Assembly: GCF_003449015.1 (NCBI RefSeq)
Contig: NZ_QRGD01000013.1
Coordinates: forward strand, 1-64,000
Reading direction: 5' to 3'
Length of the DNA stretch: 64,000 nucleotides
DNA from: Aureibaculum luteum
Lineage (GTDB): Bacteria; Bacteroidota; Bacteroidia; Flavobacteriales; Flavobacteriaceae
The stretch's first letter is position 1, and each line of letters begins with the position of its first letter. Of this stretch, positions 27,822 through 36,499 are shown piece by piece. Position numbers and translations under genes: made by a program. The notes beneath the pieces are model-generated. The model ran no database searches. It was not told the DNA's origin and was given only the letters and a program-made list of their open reading frames with translations.

Positions 27822-28589
27822 TTAAAATTGATATAACAAGCTAGTTGAGACTCTATTGGATAAATTTTTAAATTCGTTTACTGTTTTTACACTTTGAATA
27901 TTCAAATCGTAATCAAACTTTAAATTAAAATTATTTGAAATTTCATATCTATAATTGACATTCCAATGTATTGATTTGTATGCTTTCAACGATGTTAACT
28001 TTCCAGCAAAAATAATATTGAGTGGTTCATCTTGGTTTTCAATAATATACTCATCTATACCGTTATAAGGTGGACGACTTAAAAATTGTAATACTGGTAT
28101 AGCTACTGTACTTTCAATATATTGCCTTGGTGCTAATTGTTTTGATACTGCAACATTCATTGATAAACCGTGTGCAGAAACATAACTAAATGCATCCTGG
28201 TTGAACCAATCCATATATAAAAGATCTAAGTTATACGAGCCTCCAACGTAAAAGTTGGCAGATTCTTGATTAGTAGATAGATTCTTTAAATAAGTAAAAC
28301 CAACGCTTCCCGCATAATATGAAGTTTTGAGTCTATCTGAGCGCCCGGATTTTAAAATGCCATCTCCGTATTTAATATTAAATTTCATTATGTTTTTTGA
28401 ATGTCTCTCATAGAAAACAGAGTAAAAAAAAGAGCCTCCTTTTTGATTAAGAGGCGAGAAATTAGTGTCTTTTAAATTGTCTAAACGATAGCCAATACCA
28501 ATCCCCAAATAATTCTTAGGTATTGGCCCTTGCTGTTGAGCATATATATTAATACTAAATAGAAATATTACTAAAACTGATAATTTCAT
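27822..28589 (-). CDS. Outer-membrane beta-barrel-like protein, paired with S41 peptidase
   Basis: 255 residues with a signal peptide (ending IYAQ, residue 18) and a barrel-like C-terminus (LLYQF). It shares several landmarks with the protein at 10616-11323: GYRLDNLKDTNFSPL against GYTIGYLKNLTFAPL, AIPVLQF against TIPLVMW, SIHWNVNYRYEISNNFNLK against SILWSTDYSYKLSNHFVVK, and NEFKNL against NAFREL. Each copy is followed within 2 bp by a lipoprotein peptidase gene, of different families. The family is not known to me. Confidence 0.78.
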   Translation of the reverse strand: MKLSVLVIFLFSINIYAQQQGPIPKNYLGIGIGYRLDNLKDTNFSPLNQKGGSFFYSVFYERHSKNIMKFNIKYGDGILKSGRSDRLKTSYYAGSVGFTYLKNLSTNQESANFYVGGSYNLDLLYMDWFNQDAFSYVSAHGLSMNVAVSKQLAPRQYIESTVAIPVLQFLSRPPYNGIDEYIIENQDEPLNIIFAGKLTSLKAYKSIHWNVNYRYEISNNFNLKFDYDLNIQSVKTVNEFKNLSNRVSTSLLYQF

Positions 28590-28752
28590 TACTAACTTTT
28601 TTATATTTTTGATAAGCTCATTCCTTGTTTTTTTCTAAATAAGACGAGATGAAAAAAAATGTGACTTGCAAAAAGGTTCAACAATTTCTTTTAAAACTTA
28701 GCATTACGCCTTGTTTATTTAGTTTTAACTAGTTTATTGAATACTTTTCTTT

Positions 28753-30312
28753 TCAATTGTTAAGCGTTGTCATTCTAAAAATCTTACCATTTTCAACTTC
28801 ATAAATAACTATTGCTTCATGACTGTCCTCTGTTTTATCAGAGATCACCTCTTTATCTATGACAGTATTGCCAATTATAATTCGGTTGGATATTTCACAA
28901 TGTAAATCTGGACTACTTGTGAATAACTCAGAAAAGATATCATACAATTGTTTTTGACCATCAACATAAATCTTATTTTGAAATTCATAAACTTTTATAT
29001 CATCACTGAAGGTTTTTACAAAATTATCAATATCCTTTTCATTCCATGTGTCAAATTGTTTTTGAACAATAGCTTCAACTTTAGGAGAACCTTGTTTTCC
29101 TCTAATAAAATACATACTAATAATTTCACCCTTATTAATTTTATAGAGCACAGATTGATGATGTTCTTCTCCGTTAATAGTAATAAGTTCTTCATCAATA
29201 ACTATATTCCTATTACTAATTCTTTTAACTATTTTAATTTTGGATTTAGGGTTGTCAGAAAAGAATTGTTTATAATTTGATTTTAATTTAGAATTACCTT
29301 CGTAAAGTGTGTCATCCGGAAAATTTTTAACCGTTATATTTTCAGAAAAATAAGAAGCAAATTCTTCCCAATTACCTTTATTGTATGCCTCAACTTGTTT
29401 TTGAACTATAATTTCTGGAGATTCTTCTGAAACAAAAACCAAGTGCTTATTGTCAGGACTTATTGAAATTCTTGAGATTTCATTTATTTCTTTCTCTTTA
29501 AAACTATATAACACACTAATATTATCGTCATTGATATTTAATTGAACTATTTTTTTACCATTAGGAATCAAAACTATATTATCGACTAGCCAACAAATAT
29601 CTTTAATCGGAATGGGTAACGATTTTATCGTTTTGATATTTCCAGAAATTGGGTCTAAAGATTTGATTGATGAAGTATTATTCTCATAACTTATAAAACT
29701 TACCAAACCAGAATTTGGAATTTTATGTATTGACCTACCCACGTCATGTGCCACAGTAATGTTGCTGTTATCATCTAGGTTGGACACTACTAAATCCATC
29801 TTGTCGTTTACCAAAACTGATGAAATTAAGATCGTAGAATTGAACCAAACATTATACCCAACTTTTATCTCCTTCAAAAGAACTTTAGATGTTCCATTGG
29901 CCAAGTCATATTGATATAATCGCTGTAATCCGTCATTATCTAAATGAACCGCAGAAATAGCTTCACTATTAGGGATTTTTAATGGAGAATATTCATTTTC
30001 AAATGGAGTATCCGTCAACCAAGAAGTTTCCTGATTATTTATACCGTAACCTCTTATGTCCGTTTGACCATCTCTTGTAGATGAAAACATTACAGTATTA
30101 GCATCGAAAAAATTAGGCTGATTGTCATGGGCTTCATTATTGGAAATATTTTGAAGATTTGCCAATTCAATATTATTATTATTATTATTATTATTGGATT
30201 TAATAATATCAACCAAGAAAACCTCGGTATTTGATTGCGCTTGGACAGCTATCAAGAAGAAAAATAATACAGTATATAATAATATTCTCATGGTTCTATT
30301 TTTTTTATTCAA
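28753..30312 (-). CDS. Secreted WD40-like/PD40 propeller with two NTF2-like domains
   Basis: 519 residues with a signal peptide (AVQAQ, residue 26). Residues ~50-300 look like a TolB/PD40-type propeller (MFSSTRDGQTDIRGYG, then further blades). Two consecutive NTF2/SnoaL-like domains follow, recognised by VQKQVEAYNKGNWEEFASYFSE and VQKQFDTWNEKDIDNFVKTFSD, each about 100 residues and clearly related to each other. An eight-asparagine run near residues 38-45 is encoded by (AAT)8. The fusion is unusual for a secreted protein and its role is unknown. Confidence 0.75.
   Translation of the reverse strand: MNKKNRTMRILLYTVLFFFLIAVQAQSNTEVFLVDIIKSNNNNNNNNIELANLQNISNNEAHDNQPNFFDANTVMFSSTRDGQTDIRGYGINNQETSWLTDTPFENEYSPLKIPNSEAISAVHLDNDGLQRLYQYDLANGTSKVLLKEIKVGYNVWFNSTILISSVLVNDKMDLVVSNLDDNSNITVAHDVGRSIHKIPNSGLVSFISYENNTSSIKSLDPISGNIKTIKSLPIPIKDICWLVDNIVLIPNGKKIVQLNINDDNISVLYSFKEKEINEISRISISPDNKHLVFVSEESPEIIVQKQVEAYNKGNWEEFASYFSENITVKNFPDDTLYEGNSKLKSNYKQFFSDNPKSKIKIVKRISNRNIVIDEELITINGEEHHQSVLYKINKGEIISMYFIRGKQGSPKVEAIVQKQFDTWNEKDIDNFVKTFSDDIKVYEFQNKIYVDGQKQLYDIFSELFTSSPDLHCEISNRIIIGNTVIDKEVISDKTEDSHEAIVIYEVENGKIFRMTTLNN
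30172..30195. repeat. (ATT)8 trinucleotide microsatellite inside the propeller gene
   Basis: Eight perfect ATT units on the plus strand encode eight Asn (AAT) just after the signal peptide on the minus strand. Slippage in steps of three would keep the reading frame. Confidence 0.85.
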
Positions 30313-30531
30313 TTTTTAGTGTATTTCTTATAAAATGTAATGCTTTTATGAGTTTTTGATTATGCTAGTTTCCGAAACATTTGTACAAAATTTATATAAG
30401 AATATTTTTTATTAGTGATTGTTTTAACTTAAGTGAGCATAACAGGTCGTTCATTTTAAACCAACTCTAATTGTCTTAATTGATTAGTTAAAAACTTAGT
30501 CATATTGTTTTACTAATTCTATTTGCATTTT

Positions 30532-30778
30532 TCAACCACAAAAATCAATGTCTAGTCTAAGAATTTTTCTTGTTAAGACATCTATACAATAGATGCTTAC
30601 AGCAGAATTGTTTGAAATTTCATCAGTAATTTCAACCTTCCCAATTTCTCTTTAAGTATATCTCGAAACATAAACCAAGTCAACTGTGATGTTTCAGACT
30701 TGATAATACTTTTACTAACTTTATTATTTAATGGAATTTTTTGGCTAGAGACACTTAAATTAAATTGTAGTATATAAA
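30532..30778 (-). pseudogene. Decayed minus-strand gene fragment
   Basis: Two frames join into one protein-like text. Upstream: VSSQKIPLNNKVSKSII and SETSQLTWFMFRDILKE. Downstream, after a frameshift around 30641-30655: KIGKVEITDEISNNSAVS, IYCIDVLTRKILRLDIDFCG, and the stop at 30532-30534. No start codon is seen and I recognise no family. It sits inside the 800-bp gap between the propeller gene and a Crp/Fnr gene. Confidence 0.4.
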
Positions 30779-31112
30779 GCGTTTTTTTTCATTCATCTAA
30801 TTTTTTGTGTTTATTTTGATTTTTTTTTAATAAAATACACAACGTAATTGCGTTGCAAACCTAAACACTATTAAATTACTTCTTATTAACTAAAGTTAAT
30901 TTATTTGTGTTTCTTTTTATCAATTCTCCCAATAAAACTAATTACTAATTGATGTGAATTTTCTTATCTTATTAAATGATAAGGAAGTTTTGCAATATTA
31001 TTACCTTATTGATGAAGAAAATAATGTCAGGCATGATTCGTTTCTAATTACCTTATGGTACTTGCTATTAAGAGCACGCAAATGGAAAAAATAATATAAT
31101 TAAAAGATATGA
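30779..31112. other. AT-rich intergenic region, nothing recognised
   Basis: Long T-runs and no open frames of note. It lies downstream of the minus-strand Crp/Fnr gene, so transcript-end signals may be here, but no clean hairpin is visible. Confidence 0.35.
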
Positions 31113-31694
31113 TTAATTATCAATAATTCTTTTGCGAATTCTGCTAAGTGATTGTGGTTCCATACCAAGATAACTTGCAATTTGGTGATGTGGTACTCGA
31201 TTAAAAAGTGTTGGTCTAGCTTCTAATAAATTTAGATATCTTTCTTCGGGCGAAGAAGATATAAAAAGACTCCATTCTGTTTTTGCTTTATTCAATTTTT
31301 CTACTGCAATTTGCTGAAAAACAGCATCTAACCTAGGGAGTGCTGCCCTTAATTCTTTTTCAAAAGCCTGATCACTAATCGTAAGCACACAATCTTCTCT
31401 ACATTCCCAGTAATGTTTGGATGGTGCCCCCTTTCCGTTATGAGCAAAAGGTGTAAATGTATCTCCTTCAGTAAAGAAAGCTGTTGATTTTTCTACTCCG
31501 TCTTTAATCAGATATTCTCTTACACAACCTTCAACGACCATATAACACTTGTTTGGAATTTGACCTTCTCTTAATAAGAATTCATTTTTTTTGAATTGTT
31601 TGACGATCGTTTTTTCAACGATAAGTTCAATCTCCCTTTCATTCAATATATTAGAACAACTTACTACCTCCCTAATTTTCTCTTTTAATTTCAT
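31113..31694 (-). CDS. Crp/Fnr family transcriptional regulator
   Basis: 193 residues: an effector-binding beta-roll (NEFLLREGQIPNKCYMVVEGCVREYL, residues ~37-62), then a linker helix and a short DNA-binding end (VPHHQIASYLGMEPQSLSRIRKRI). It is distinct in sequence from the paralogue at 21864-22430. It lies alone, bounded by a long gap and the integrative-element remnant, so a target cannot be suggested. No iron-sulfur cysteine pattern is seen. Confidence 0.9.
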   Translation of the reverse strand: MKLKEKIREVVSCSNILNEREIELIVEKTIVKQFKKNEFLLREGQIPNKCYMVVEGCVREYLIKDGVEKSTAFFTEGDTFTPFAHNGKGAPSKHYWECREDCVLTISDQAFEKELRAALPRLDAVFQQIAVEKLNKAKTEWSLFISSSPEERYLNLLEARPTLFNRVPHHQIASYLGMEPQSLSRIRKRIIDN

Positions 31695-31988
31695 TGAGTT
31701 TAATTTTGTTTTAATCTAATGTTACTTCTAACAATTCAGTTTGCACATATAATATTTTCGCAAGTTAAGTTATTAATTCTAAATCCCGTTGTTGATAGGA
31801 GTTGAGATGACTATTGGATTGTCATGTTTGAAGGGAGGTTTTCAATTTTTGATTTAGTACCTTATTGATTGTATCCTATATTAACTACTCTTTTTAGAAT
31901 TTTGTATTGTTTATTTCTTTGATCCGGTCTTATAGTTATTAAAATAATTAAAGGATGTTTAATACATAGCGTTTTATCAAAATATTAT
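31695..31988. other. Intergenic region, nothing recognised
   Basis: About 290 bp between the Crp/Fnr gene and the gene fragment at the left side of the integrative-element remnant. No ORF, hairpin or repeat was seen, and no copy of the mnmE 3' end. Confidence 0.35.
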
Positions 31989-32155
31989 TTAACGGTCATC
32001 CCATTTGTTACCCAATAATTTTTCCATATATCCATAGCCGCCAACACCTACAATAGCTTTTACAGGGAGGTTAGCATTTCTCGCTGTGTGTCTTGAGAAA
32101 TCATCAGTATTTTTTTTAATCTTTAAGGGGGTAAAGTTCATTGTATATTGGAGCC
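31989..32155 (-). pseudogene. C-terminal fragment of an unidentified gene (mobile-element side)
   Basis: On the minus strand a frame ends at 31989 with NFTPLKIKKNTDDFSRHT and ARNANLPVKAIVGVGGYGYM, then EKLLGNKWDDR-stop. The text looks protein-like, but no start is found and the upstream part is not recognisable. Its position directly downstream of the excisionase-like gene suggests a truncated cargo or mobilisation gene. Function unknown. Confidence 0.35.
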
Positions 32156-32231
32156 CTGTTAGACAGTATAGAATACGGCAAGAAACGCTACCGTTTGATT
32201 TATCAAAAGAATGTTGTAAAATTAGTTTCCT

Positions 32232-32519
32232 CTACCTTCTTTTATTTCTAAAAGAATATGCAATGGCTTCTGCCTCGATTTCATCATTGGATTTGCGTCC
32301 ATTTTGAAGTAGCCACGTATTGAGTTTTTTCTTTTCGAAATAAATCATTTTTCCATTGGGTTTGGAATGTGGGATATTGCCCGATGCTGTAAGTTTGTAA
32401 AGATAACTTCTAGAGATACCAGTATAATCACAGGTTTCTTCAAAGGTTAATACGTCCTTACTTACGGTTAGTAATCGTTCTATTCGATCTAAGCGTTCTA
32501 AGATTAATAAGTTGTCCAT
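32232..32519 (-). CDS. Excisionase-like helix-turn-helix protein
   Basis: 95 residues: an N-terminal helix (LILERLDRIERLL), then a MerR/excisionase-type winged helix (LTFEETCDYTGISRSYLYKLTASGNIPHSKPNGKMIYF), ending in a basic tail. The size and fold match excisionase-family proteins found next to Bacteroidota tyrosine integrases. It lies 330 bp downstream of the integrase on the same strand. Probably a recombination directionality factor or a regulator of the element. Confidence 0.85.
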   Translation of the reverse strand: MDNLLILERLDRIERLLTVSKDVLTFEETCDYTGISRSYLYKLTASGNIPHSKPNGKMIYFEKKKLNTWLLQNGRKSNDEIEAEAIAYSFRNKRR

Positions 32520-32851
32520 TTTATCTGTTTTAGGATTAATAAATGAACAAAAGCACTTTTGTTTTCTTTTATAGAATTCTTAGGATAAATGTAGGGAAAT
32601 AGTAAAGTGGATCTAATTCCACAACTAAATAGTTGTTCACAAATAATTGATAAACAAAGAGTTAATTAATTTTGTGTTGATTTGTTGATGTAATTTTATC
32701 TCCTAATTTTATTTGAAATAAAAAAGGATTAAACGAGAATAATCAATATTTAATCAGAAAATCATGAAAAAATGATTTTGGATAAAAACTATGGGTTATC
32801 TACAAATAGAGATGAGTATTTCATGAAAATACTATATGAAAAAGCTCATGT
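32520..32851. other. Gap between integrase and excisionase-like gene
   Basis: 332 bp, AT-rich and without a supported gene. It is a plausible place for the excisionase-like gene's promoter, but I find no clean -33/-7 pair. Confidence 0.35.
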
Positions 32852-33982
32852 CTAAGAAAATTTTAAGACAGGAATGCTATTTGCAGCCTCTTTCATTTTA
32901 GTATCTATTATTTTGGCATAAATTTCGGTTGTTCTTATTTCTTTGTGTCCAAGTCTTTTGGATACAGTATAAATATCTGCTCCATTTTCTAATAACAAAA
33001 CGGCATTCGTATGTCTGGCACTATGAAAAGTAATATGTTTTGTTATACCTGCACGCATACACCACCGTAAAATTTCTGAATTAAAATGAGCACCGTATTT
33101 GAGACCTGTAAAAACTCTATCATTTTGGTTTTCTCTTTTTCCTAGTAGTGCTCTGGCCTGATCAGATATATACAAATATTCAAGCCCATCAGTTTTTTTC
33201 TGCCTAAAAATGACTCGAGGTTGTTCTTCTTCATCTCTTACTTCTGACCAGATTAGTTTATTGATATCACTCCATCGCAGCCCTGTAAGACAACTAAAAA
33301 TAAAAGCATTTTTTAAAACCGGGTGTTTGCAACTGGCCTTACTTAAAGCTTGTAATTCTGAATATGTGAGATATTCCCTTTTGGATTCCCCTTGGTCGAA
33401 CCCTTTAACCATTCGTACTATATTTGTATCTAAATAACCTTGGTTAAAAGCCTCAGTTAATGCAGCTCTAATTTTATTGAAATAGGTATATTTAGTATTC
33501 TGAGATAAGGGAGTGTTGCCAGTGGTTTTGGCTTCTGTATGTAAGTATTTTTTAAATCCTTTTAAAAAATCTTCATTAACATCCTTTATCATCAAATTAG
33601 CTGGACAATAGCGTTCTAAATGTTTAAAGGCGGCTTCCCAATTATCATAATTGCCTTTACTTTCATATCGGTCTTCTTTAAGTTTGTTGTAATAAGTTAA
33701 AAATAAAATTTTACCTTTTTTATCGTCCTTTATACTGAACTTACCTTTAATATAATCTGATTTCTTAATAGTAAGAATATTCTGGGCTAACTGCATTGTT
33801 TCTTTATTATACTTTTTTTCATTTGCAGTAATTGGATTTTCATGGAGATAAAGTTTTAAGTATTCAAAACTCCTATGGTGTTTCATCTTCCCGTTTTTAT
33901 CAATTAAGTACCCTAAGTAGTATTCTAAAAATAGGGTAATACGTCCGTTTGCAATTTTTCTTTTTCTTAAACTAATCTTCAT
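32852..33982 (-). CDS. Tyrosine-type site-specific integrase
   Basis: 376 residues with the three-part layout of Bacteroidota integrases: an arm-binding N-terminus, a core-binding SAM-like domain (~residues 95-190) and the catalytic domain. The catalytic residues are Arg236 (TGLRWSDI), His320-x-x-Arg323 (FHSARHTNAV), His346 (RLGHKEIRTT) and Tyr355 (EIYAKI), a complete set, so the enzyme may be active. It is flanked by two excisionase-like proteins, and mnmE follows on the same strand. The element around it seems small or eroded. Confidence 0.95.
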   Translation of the reverse strand: MKISLRKRKIANGRITLFLEYYLGYLIDKNGKMKHHRSFEYLKLYLHENPITANEKKYNKETMQLAQNILTIKKSDYIKGKFSIKDDKKGKILFLTYYNKLKEDRYESKGNYDNWEAAFKHLERYCPANLMIKDVNEDFLKGFKKYLHTEAKTTGNTPLSQNTKYTYFNKIRAALTEAFNQGYLDTNIVRMVKGFDQGESKREYLTYSELQALSKASCKHPVLKNAFIFSCLTGLRWSDINKLIWSEVRDEEEQPRVIFRQKKTDGLEYLYISDQARALLGKRENQNDRVFTGLKYGAHFNSEILRWCMRAGITKHITFHSARHTNAVLLLENGADIYTVSKRLGHKEIRTTEIYAKIIDTKMKEAANSIPVLKFS

Positions 33983-34021
33983 AATTGATGTTTTAATAGT
34001 TATTTATGTTCCACAAATAAA

Positions 34022-34381
34022 TTATCGTACTTCGAATAACCTATCTATTACAGATCTTTTAATTCTTGTCACCCTTTGCCCCAAATTAACAGCTTCAATA
34101 TAACCACAATTGATATTGTAGTAAATTACCCTATTAGAACAGTTTAAAAGTGTAGCGGCTTCTTTTACCGTTAAAAATTCTTTAGCTTTTATTACCTCTA
34201 GTGAAAAGGTTATTTCTTCTTTGGACTCTTGATTGCTTTTTGCAATTTTTGTCTCTCTTATTTTCTCTTTATAATGACGACTATTACATTTATGTGAACA
34301 GTATTTGGTCGAAGTCGTTCGTGCCGTAAATTCATTTTTACAGTACTTGCAAATTCTCTGTATTTTAATATTACTACTCAT
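34022..34381 (-). CDS. Zinc-ribbon plus excisionase-like DNA-binding protein
   Basis: 119 residues. The N-terminus carries a four-cysteine zinc-binding motif (CKYCKNEF and YCSHKC, residues ~11-32). The C-terminal half is an excisionase/MerR-type helix-turn-helix (LTVKEAATLLNCSNRVIYYNINCGYIEAVNLGQR). It lies 39 bp upstream of the integrase on the same strand, so it is likely co-transcribed. Upstream is a region with repeated TGGTGTAA motifs that could be its operator. It probably regulates or directs the integrase. Confidence 0.82.
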   Translation of the reverse strand: MSSNIKIQRICKYCKNEFTARTTSTKYCSHKCNSRHYKEKIRETKIAKSNQESKEEITFSLEVIKAKEFLTVKEAATLLNCSNRVIYYNINCGYIEAVNLGQRVTRIKRSVIDRLFEVR

Positions 34382-34457
34382 TCTATTATAAAGAATTAGA
34401 TATCGCTAGATTTCTCTAAGTACCGCTAAGCGACAAAATCGGCGAAATTACCGCAAG

Positions 34458-34520
34458 CGTGGTGTAAATTTTTACACCACGGTTCAAAAAAAGACGACGT
34501 GGTGTAAAAATGGTGTAATA
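34458..34520. repeat. Palindrome and direct repeats of TGGTGTAA upstream of the integrase genes
   Basis: CGTGGTGTAAA (34458-34468) is followed after TT by its exact reverse complement (34471-34481). A further CGTGGTGTAAAA lies at 34498-34509 and TGGTGTAATA at 34511-34520. The cluster sits between mnmE and the zinc-ribbon gene and is the most GC-rich part of this gap. It is a good candidate for an operator or recombination accessory site. Confidence 0.6.
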
Positions 34521-34627
34521 AATGTATGAAAATAGGGGTATTAAAAGAAAGAAATACTAAAAAAGTTATTCACAACTATTTGATTTACAGTCAAATAATA
34601 TCATTTGGCATCAACTAAAATGACTGT

Positions 34628-36040
34628 TTATTTTCCAATACAAAAGTTTGCAAAAATATTACCAAGTAAATCCTCATTAGTTACTGCTCCAGTAATTTCA
34701 CCCAAATAGAGTAGGGCTTGGCGGATATCGATAGCTATTAAATCAGAGCTGATGTTGTTGTCAATACCAAATTGAACATTTTTAATTTCAATTAGAGCCT
34801 TGTTTAACACGGAGAAATGACGACTATTACTCACTATAGTCTGATTATTACTTAAGACTCCAATATTAGATAATGCCGTTAGTTGATTTTTTAATTCATG
34901 AATACCTTCGTTTTCTTTTGCAGAAAGAAATAAGATATTTTTAATTTGGTTTTCAATCTGATTCATTTCTTTTTCGGAAAGTAAATCAGATTTATTTGCA
35001 ATTATCAACATTTTTTTATCAGGAAACTTTGTAGAAACCTTTTCAATTTCATGTTTAATCAAATTCAATAATTCAGTTATTTCACCATCATGTCTACTTC
35101 TTATAATTGAGGCATCAAATAAATAAATTATCAATTGAGCTTGTGCCGTTTTTTCGAAAGTTTTTTTAATTCCGATACTCTCAATTTCATCGGTGGTGTC
35201 TCTAATTCCCGCAGTGTCAATAAAGCGATATGCTACTCCTTCAATGATTAATTCATCTTCAATAGCATCTCTAGTTGTACCCGCAATAGAGCTTACTATT
35301 GCTTTTTCCTCATTTAATAATGCATTTAATAACGTAGACTTACCTACATTGGGTTCTCCGATAATGGCAACTGGAATACCGTTTTTTAGAACATTACCAA
35401 AAGCAAATGAATCAATTAATGCTTTTAGGACAGTTGAGATTTTAGTGACCAATTTTTGGAAATCGTCTCTATTTGCAAATTCAACATCTTCTTCAGAAAA
35501 ATCTAATTCCAATTCAATTAGAGACGCAAAATTCAAAAGGTCTTGTCTCAGATTTTCAATTTCATTAGAAAAACCACCCCTCATCTGTTGCATGGCAATT
35601 TGATGAGAAGCTTTTGAATCTGAAGCTATTAGGTCAGCTACAGCCTCCGCTTGGCTAAGGTCTAATTTACCGTTTAAAAAAGCTCGTAAAGTAAATTCAC
35701 CAGGGTCAGCCATTCTACATCCATTGCGTACAAAAAGTTGCATAATTTCTTGCTGAATATATAGTGAGCCATGACAAGAAATTTCAACCACATCTTCACC
35801 AGTATATGATTGAGGATTCTTAAAGAGAGAAACTAAAACTTCATCAAGCACACGTTCACCATCAATGATATTACCTAAATGAATAGTATGGGTTTTTTGA
35901 TTGGATAATTTTTTATTATGAATAGACTTAAAATAGCGATTGGCAATAGAAATAGCATTACTACCTGATAACCGTATAACGGCAATGGCACCAGAACCTG
36001 ATGGAGTTGCTAAAGCAATAATTGTATCTTGAGTATTCAT
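34628..36040 (-). CDS. mnmE: tRNA uridine-5-carboxymethylaminomethyl modification GTPase MnmE
   Basis: 470 residues. With MnmG, this GTPase makes the cmnm5 modification at wobble U34 of certain tRNAs. Visible are the N-terminal formyl-folate-binding domain (start TIIALATPSGSGAIAVIRLSG), a helical domain split around the G domain, and the G domain with P-loop GEPNVGKSTLLN, the switch region and NKSD. The C-terminal FCIGK contains the catalytic cysteine and is intact. The integrative-element remnant starts 246 bp past its stop; mnmE 3' ends are used as insertion sites by some islands (SGI1 in enterobacteria). Confidence 0.97.
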   Translation of the reverse strand: MNTQDTIIALATPSGSGAIAVIRLSGSNAISIANRYFKSIHNKKLSNQKTHTIHLGNIIDGERVLDEVLVSLFKNPQSYTGEDVVEISCHGSLYIQQEIMQLFVRNGCRMADPGEFTLRAFLNGKLDLSQAEAVADLIASDSKASHQIAMQQMRGGFSNEIENLRQDLLNFASLIELELDFSEEDVEFANRDDFQKLVTKISTVLKALIDSFAFGNVLKNGIPVAIIGEPNVGKSTLLNALLNEEKAIVSSIAGTTRDAIEDELIIEGVAYRFIDTAGIRDTTDEIESIGIKKTFEKTAQAQLIIYLFDASIIRSRHDGEITELLNLIKHEIEKVSTKFPDKKMLIIANKSDLLSEKEMNQIENQIKNILFLSAKENEGIHELKNQLTALSNIGVLSNNQTIVSNSRHFSVLNKALIEIKNVQFGIDNNISSDLIAIDIRQALLYLGEITGAVTNEDLLGNIFANFCIGK

Positions 36041-36055
36041 AATTTAATTTCTATG

Positions 36056-36063
36056 CAAAAGTA
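36056..36063 (-). promoter_or_regulatory. -7 promoter element for mnmE
   Basis: Read on the minus strand, TACTTTTG fits TAnnTTTG and lies 15 bp before the mnmE start codon. No TTG is seen at the expected -33 position. Confidence 0.4.
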
Positions 36064-36073
36064 GCAAATTCTC

Positions 36074-36106
36074 TTGTTTTACGGGTGTTTAGTAAAGCTA
36101 TGTTTG
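36074..36106 (+). promoter_or_regulatory. Promoter of the DUF4870 gene
   Basis: TTG at 36074-36076 and TATGTTTG at 36099-36106 with a 22-bp spacer match the Bacteroidota promoter pattern; the gene's ATG follows at 36164. Confidence 0.55.
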
Positions 36107-36163
36107 TAACATTTTCTGAAATAATGCGTCTTATAAGAAAACAAACACTCTAAAACACAACAT

Positions 36164-36499
36164 ATGAAACGAAATAATCAATTAATCGTAATTACACATT
36201 TAAGCCAACTTTTAGATTTGGTAACCTTAGTAGGAGGATTATTAGTACCATTATTTATATGGATAACAAATAAAGATAAAGTTTTTACTATGGACGAACA
36301 TGGAAGATCAATTATCAATTTTCGGTTAAGTATGATAATTTACATGCTAATATGTATTCCATTAATACTATTTTTTGGTTTAGGATTACTTGGATTTGCA
36401 GTAATTGGTGTCTTTTATTTTATTTTTCCAATAATAAATGCGATAAAAGCAAGTAATAATGAGCCCCCAAACTACCCATTTTCCCTAAAAATTCTATAA
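36164..36499 (+). CDS. DUF4870 small membrane protein
   Basis: 111 residues. The DUF4870 layout is clear: LSQLLDLVTLVGGLLVPLFIWITNKDK (first helix and loop), VFTMDEHGRSIINFRLSM, then two further helices (IYMLICIPLILFFGLGLLG and AVIGVFYFIFPIINAIKAS) and a short tail PNYPFSLKIL. DUF4870 proteins are small integral membrane proteins of unknown function. The coding sequence for the tail contains a 16-mer that recurs at 36623-36638. The gene lies just upstream of the tandem RNA-like array but has its own promoter. Confidence 0.88.
   Translation: MKRNNQLIVITHLSQLLDLVTLVGGLLVPLFIWITNKDKVFTMDEHGRSIINFRLSMIIYMLICIPLILFFGLGLLGFAVIGVFYFIFPIINAIKASNNEPPNYPFSLKIL

Noticed and set aside
31896-31916. TTTTGTATTG near the left side of the integrative remnant as a copy of the mnmE 3' end
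   Set aside because: It is only 10 bp and in the wrong orientation relative to mnmE, so it is not convincing as an attachment site.
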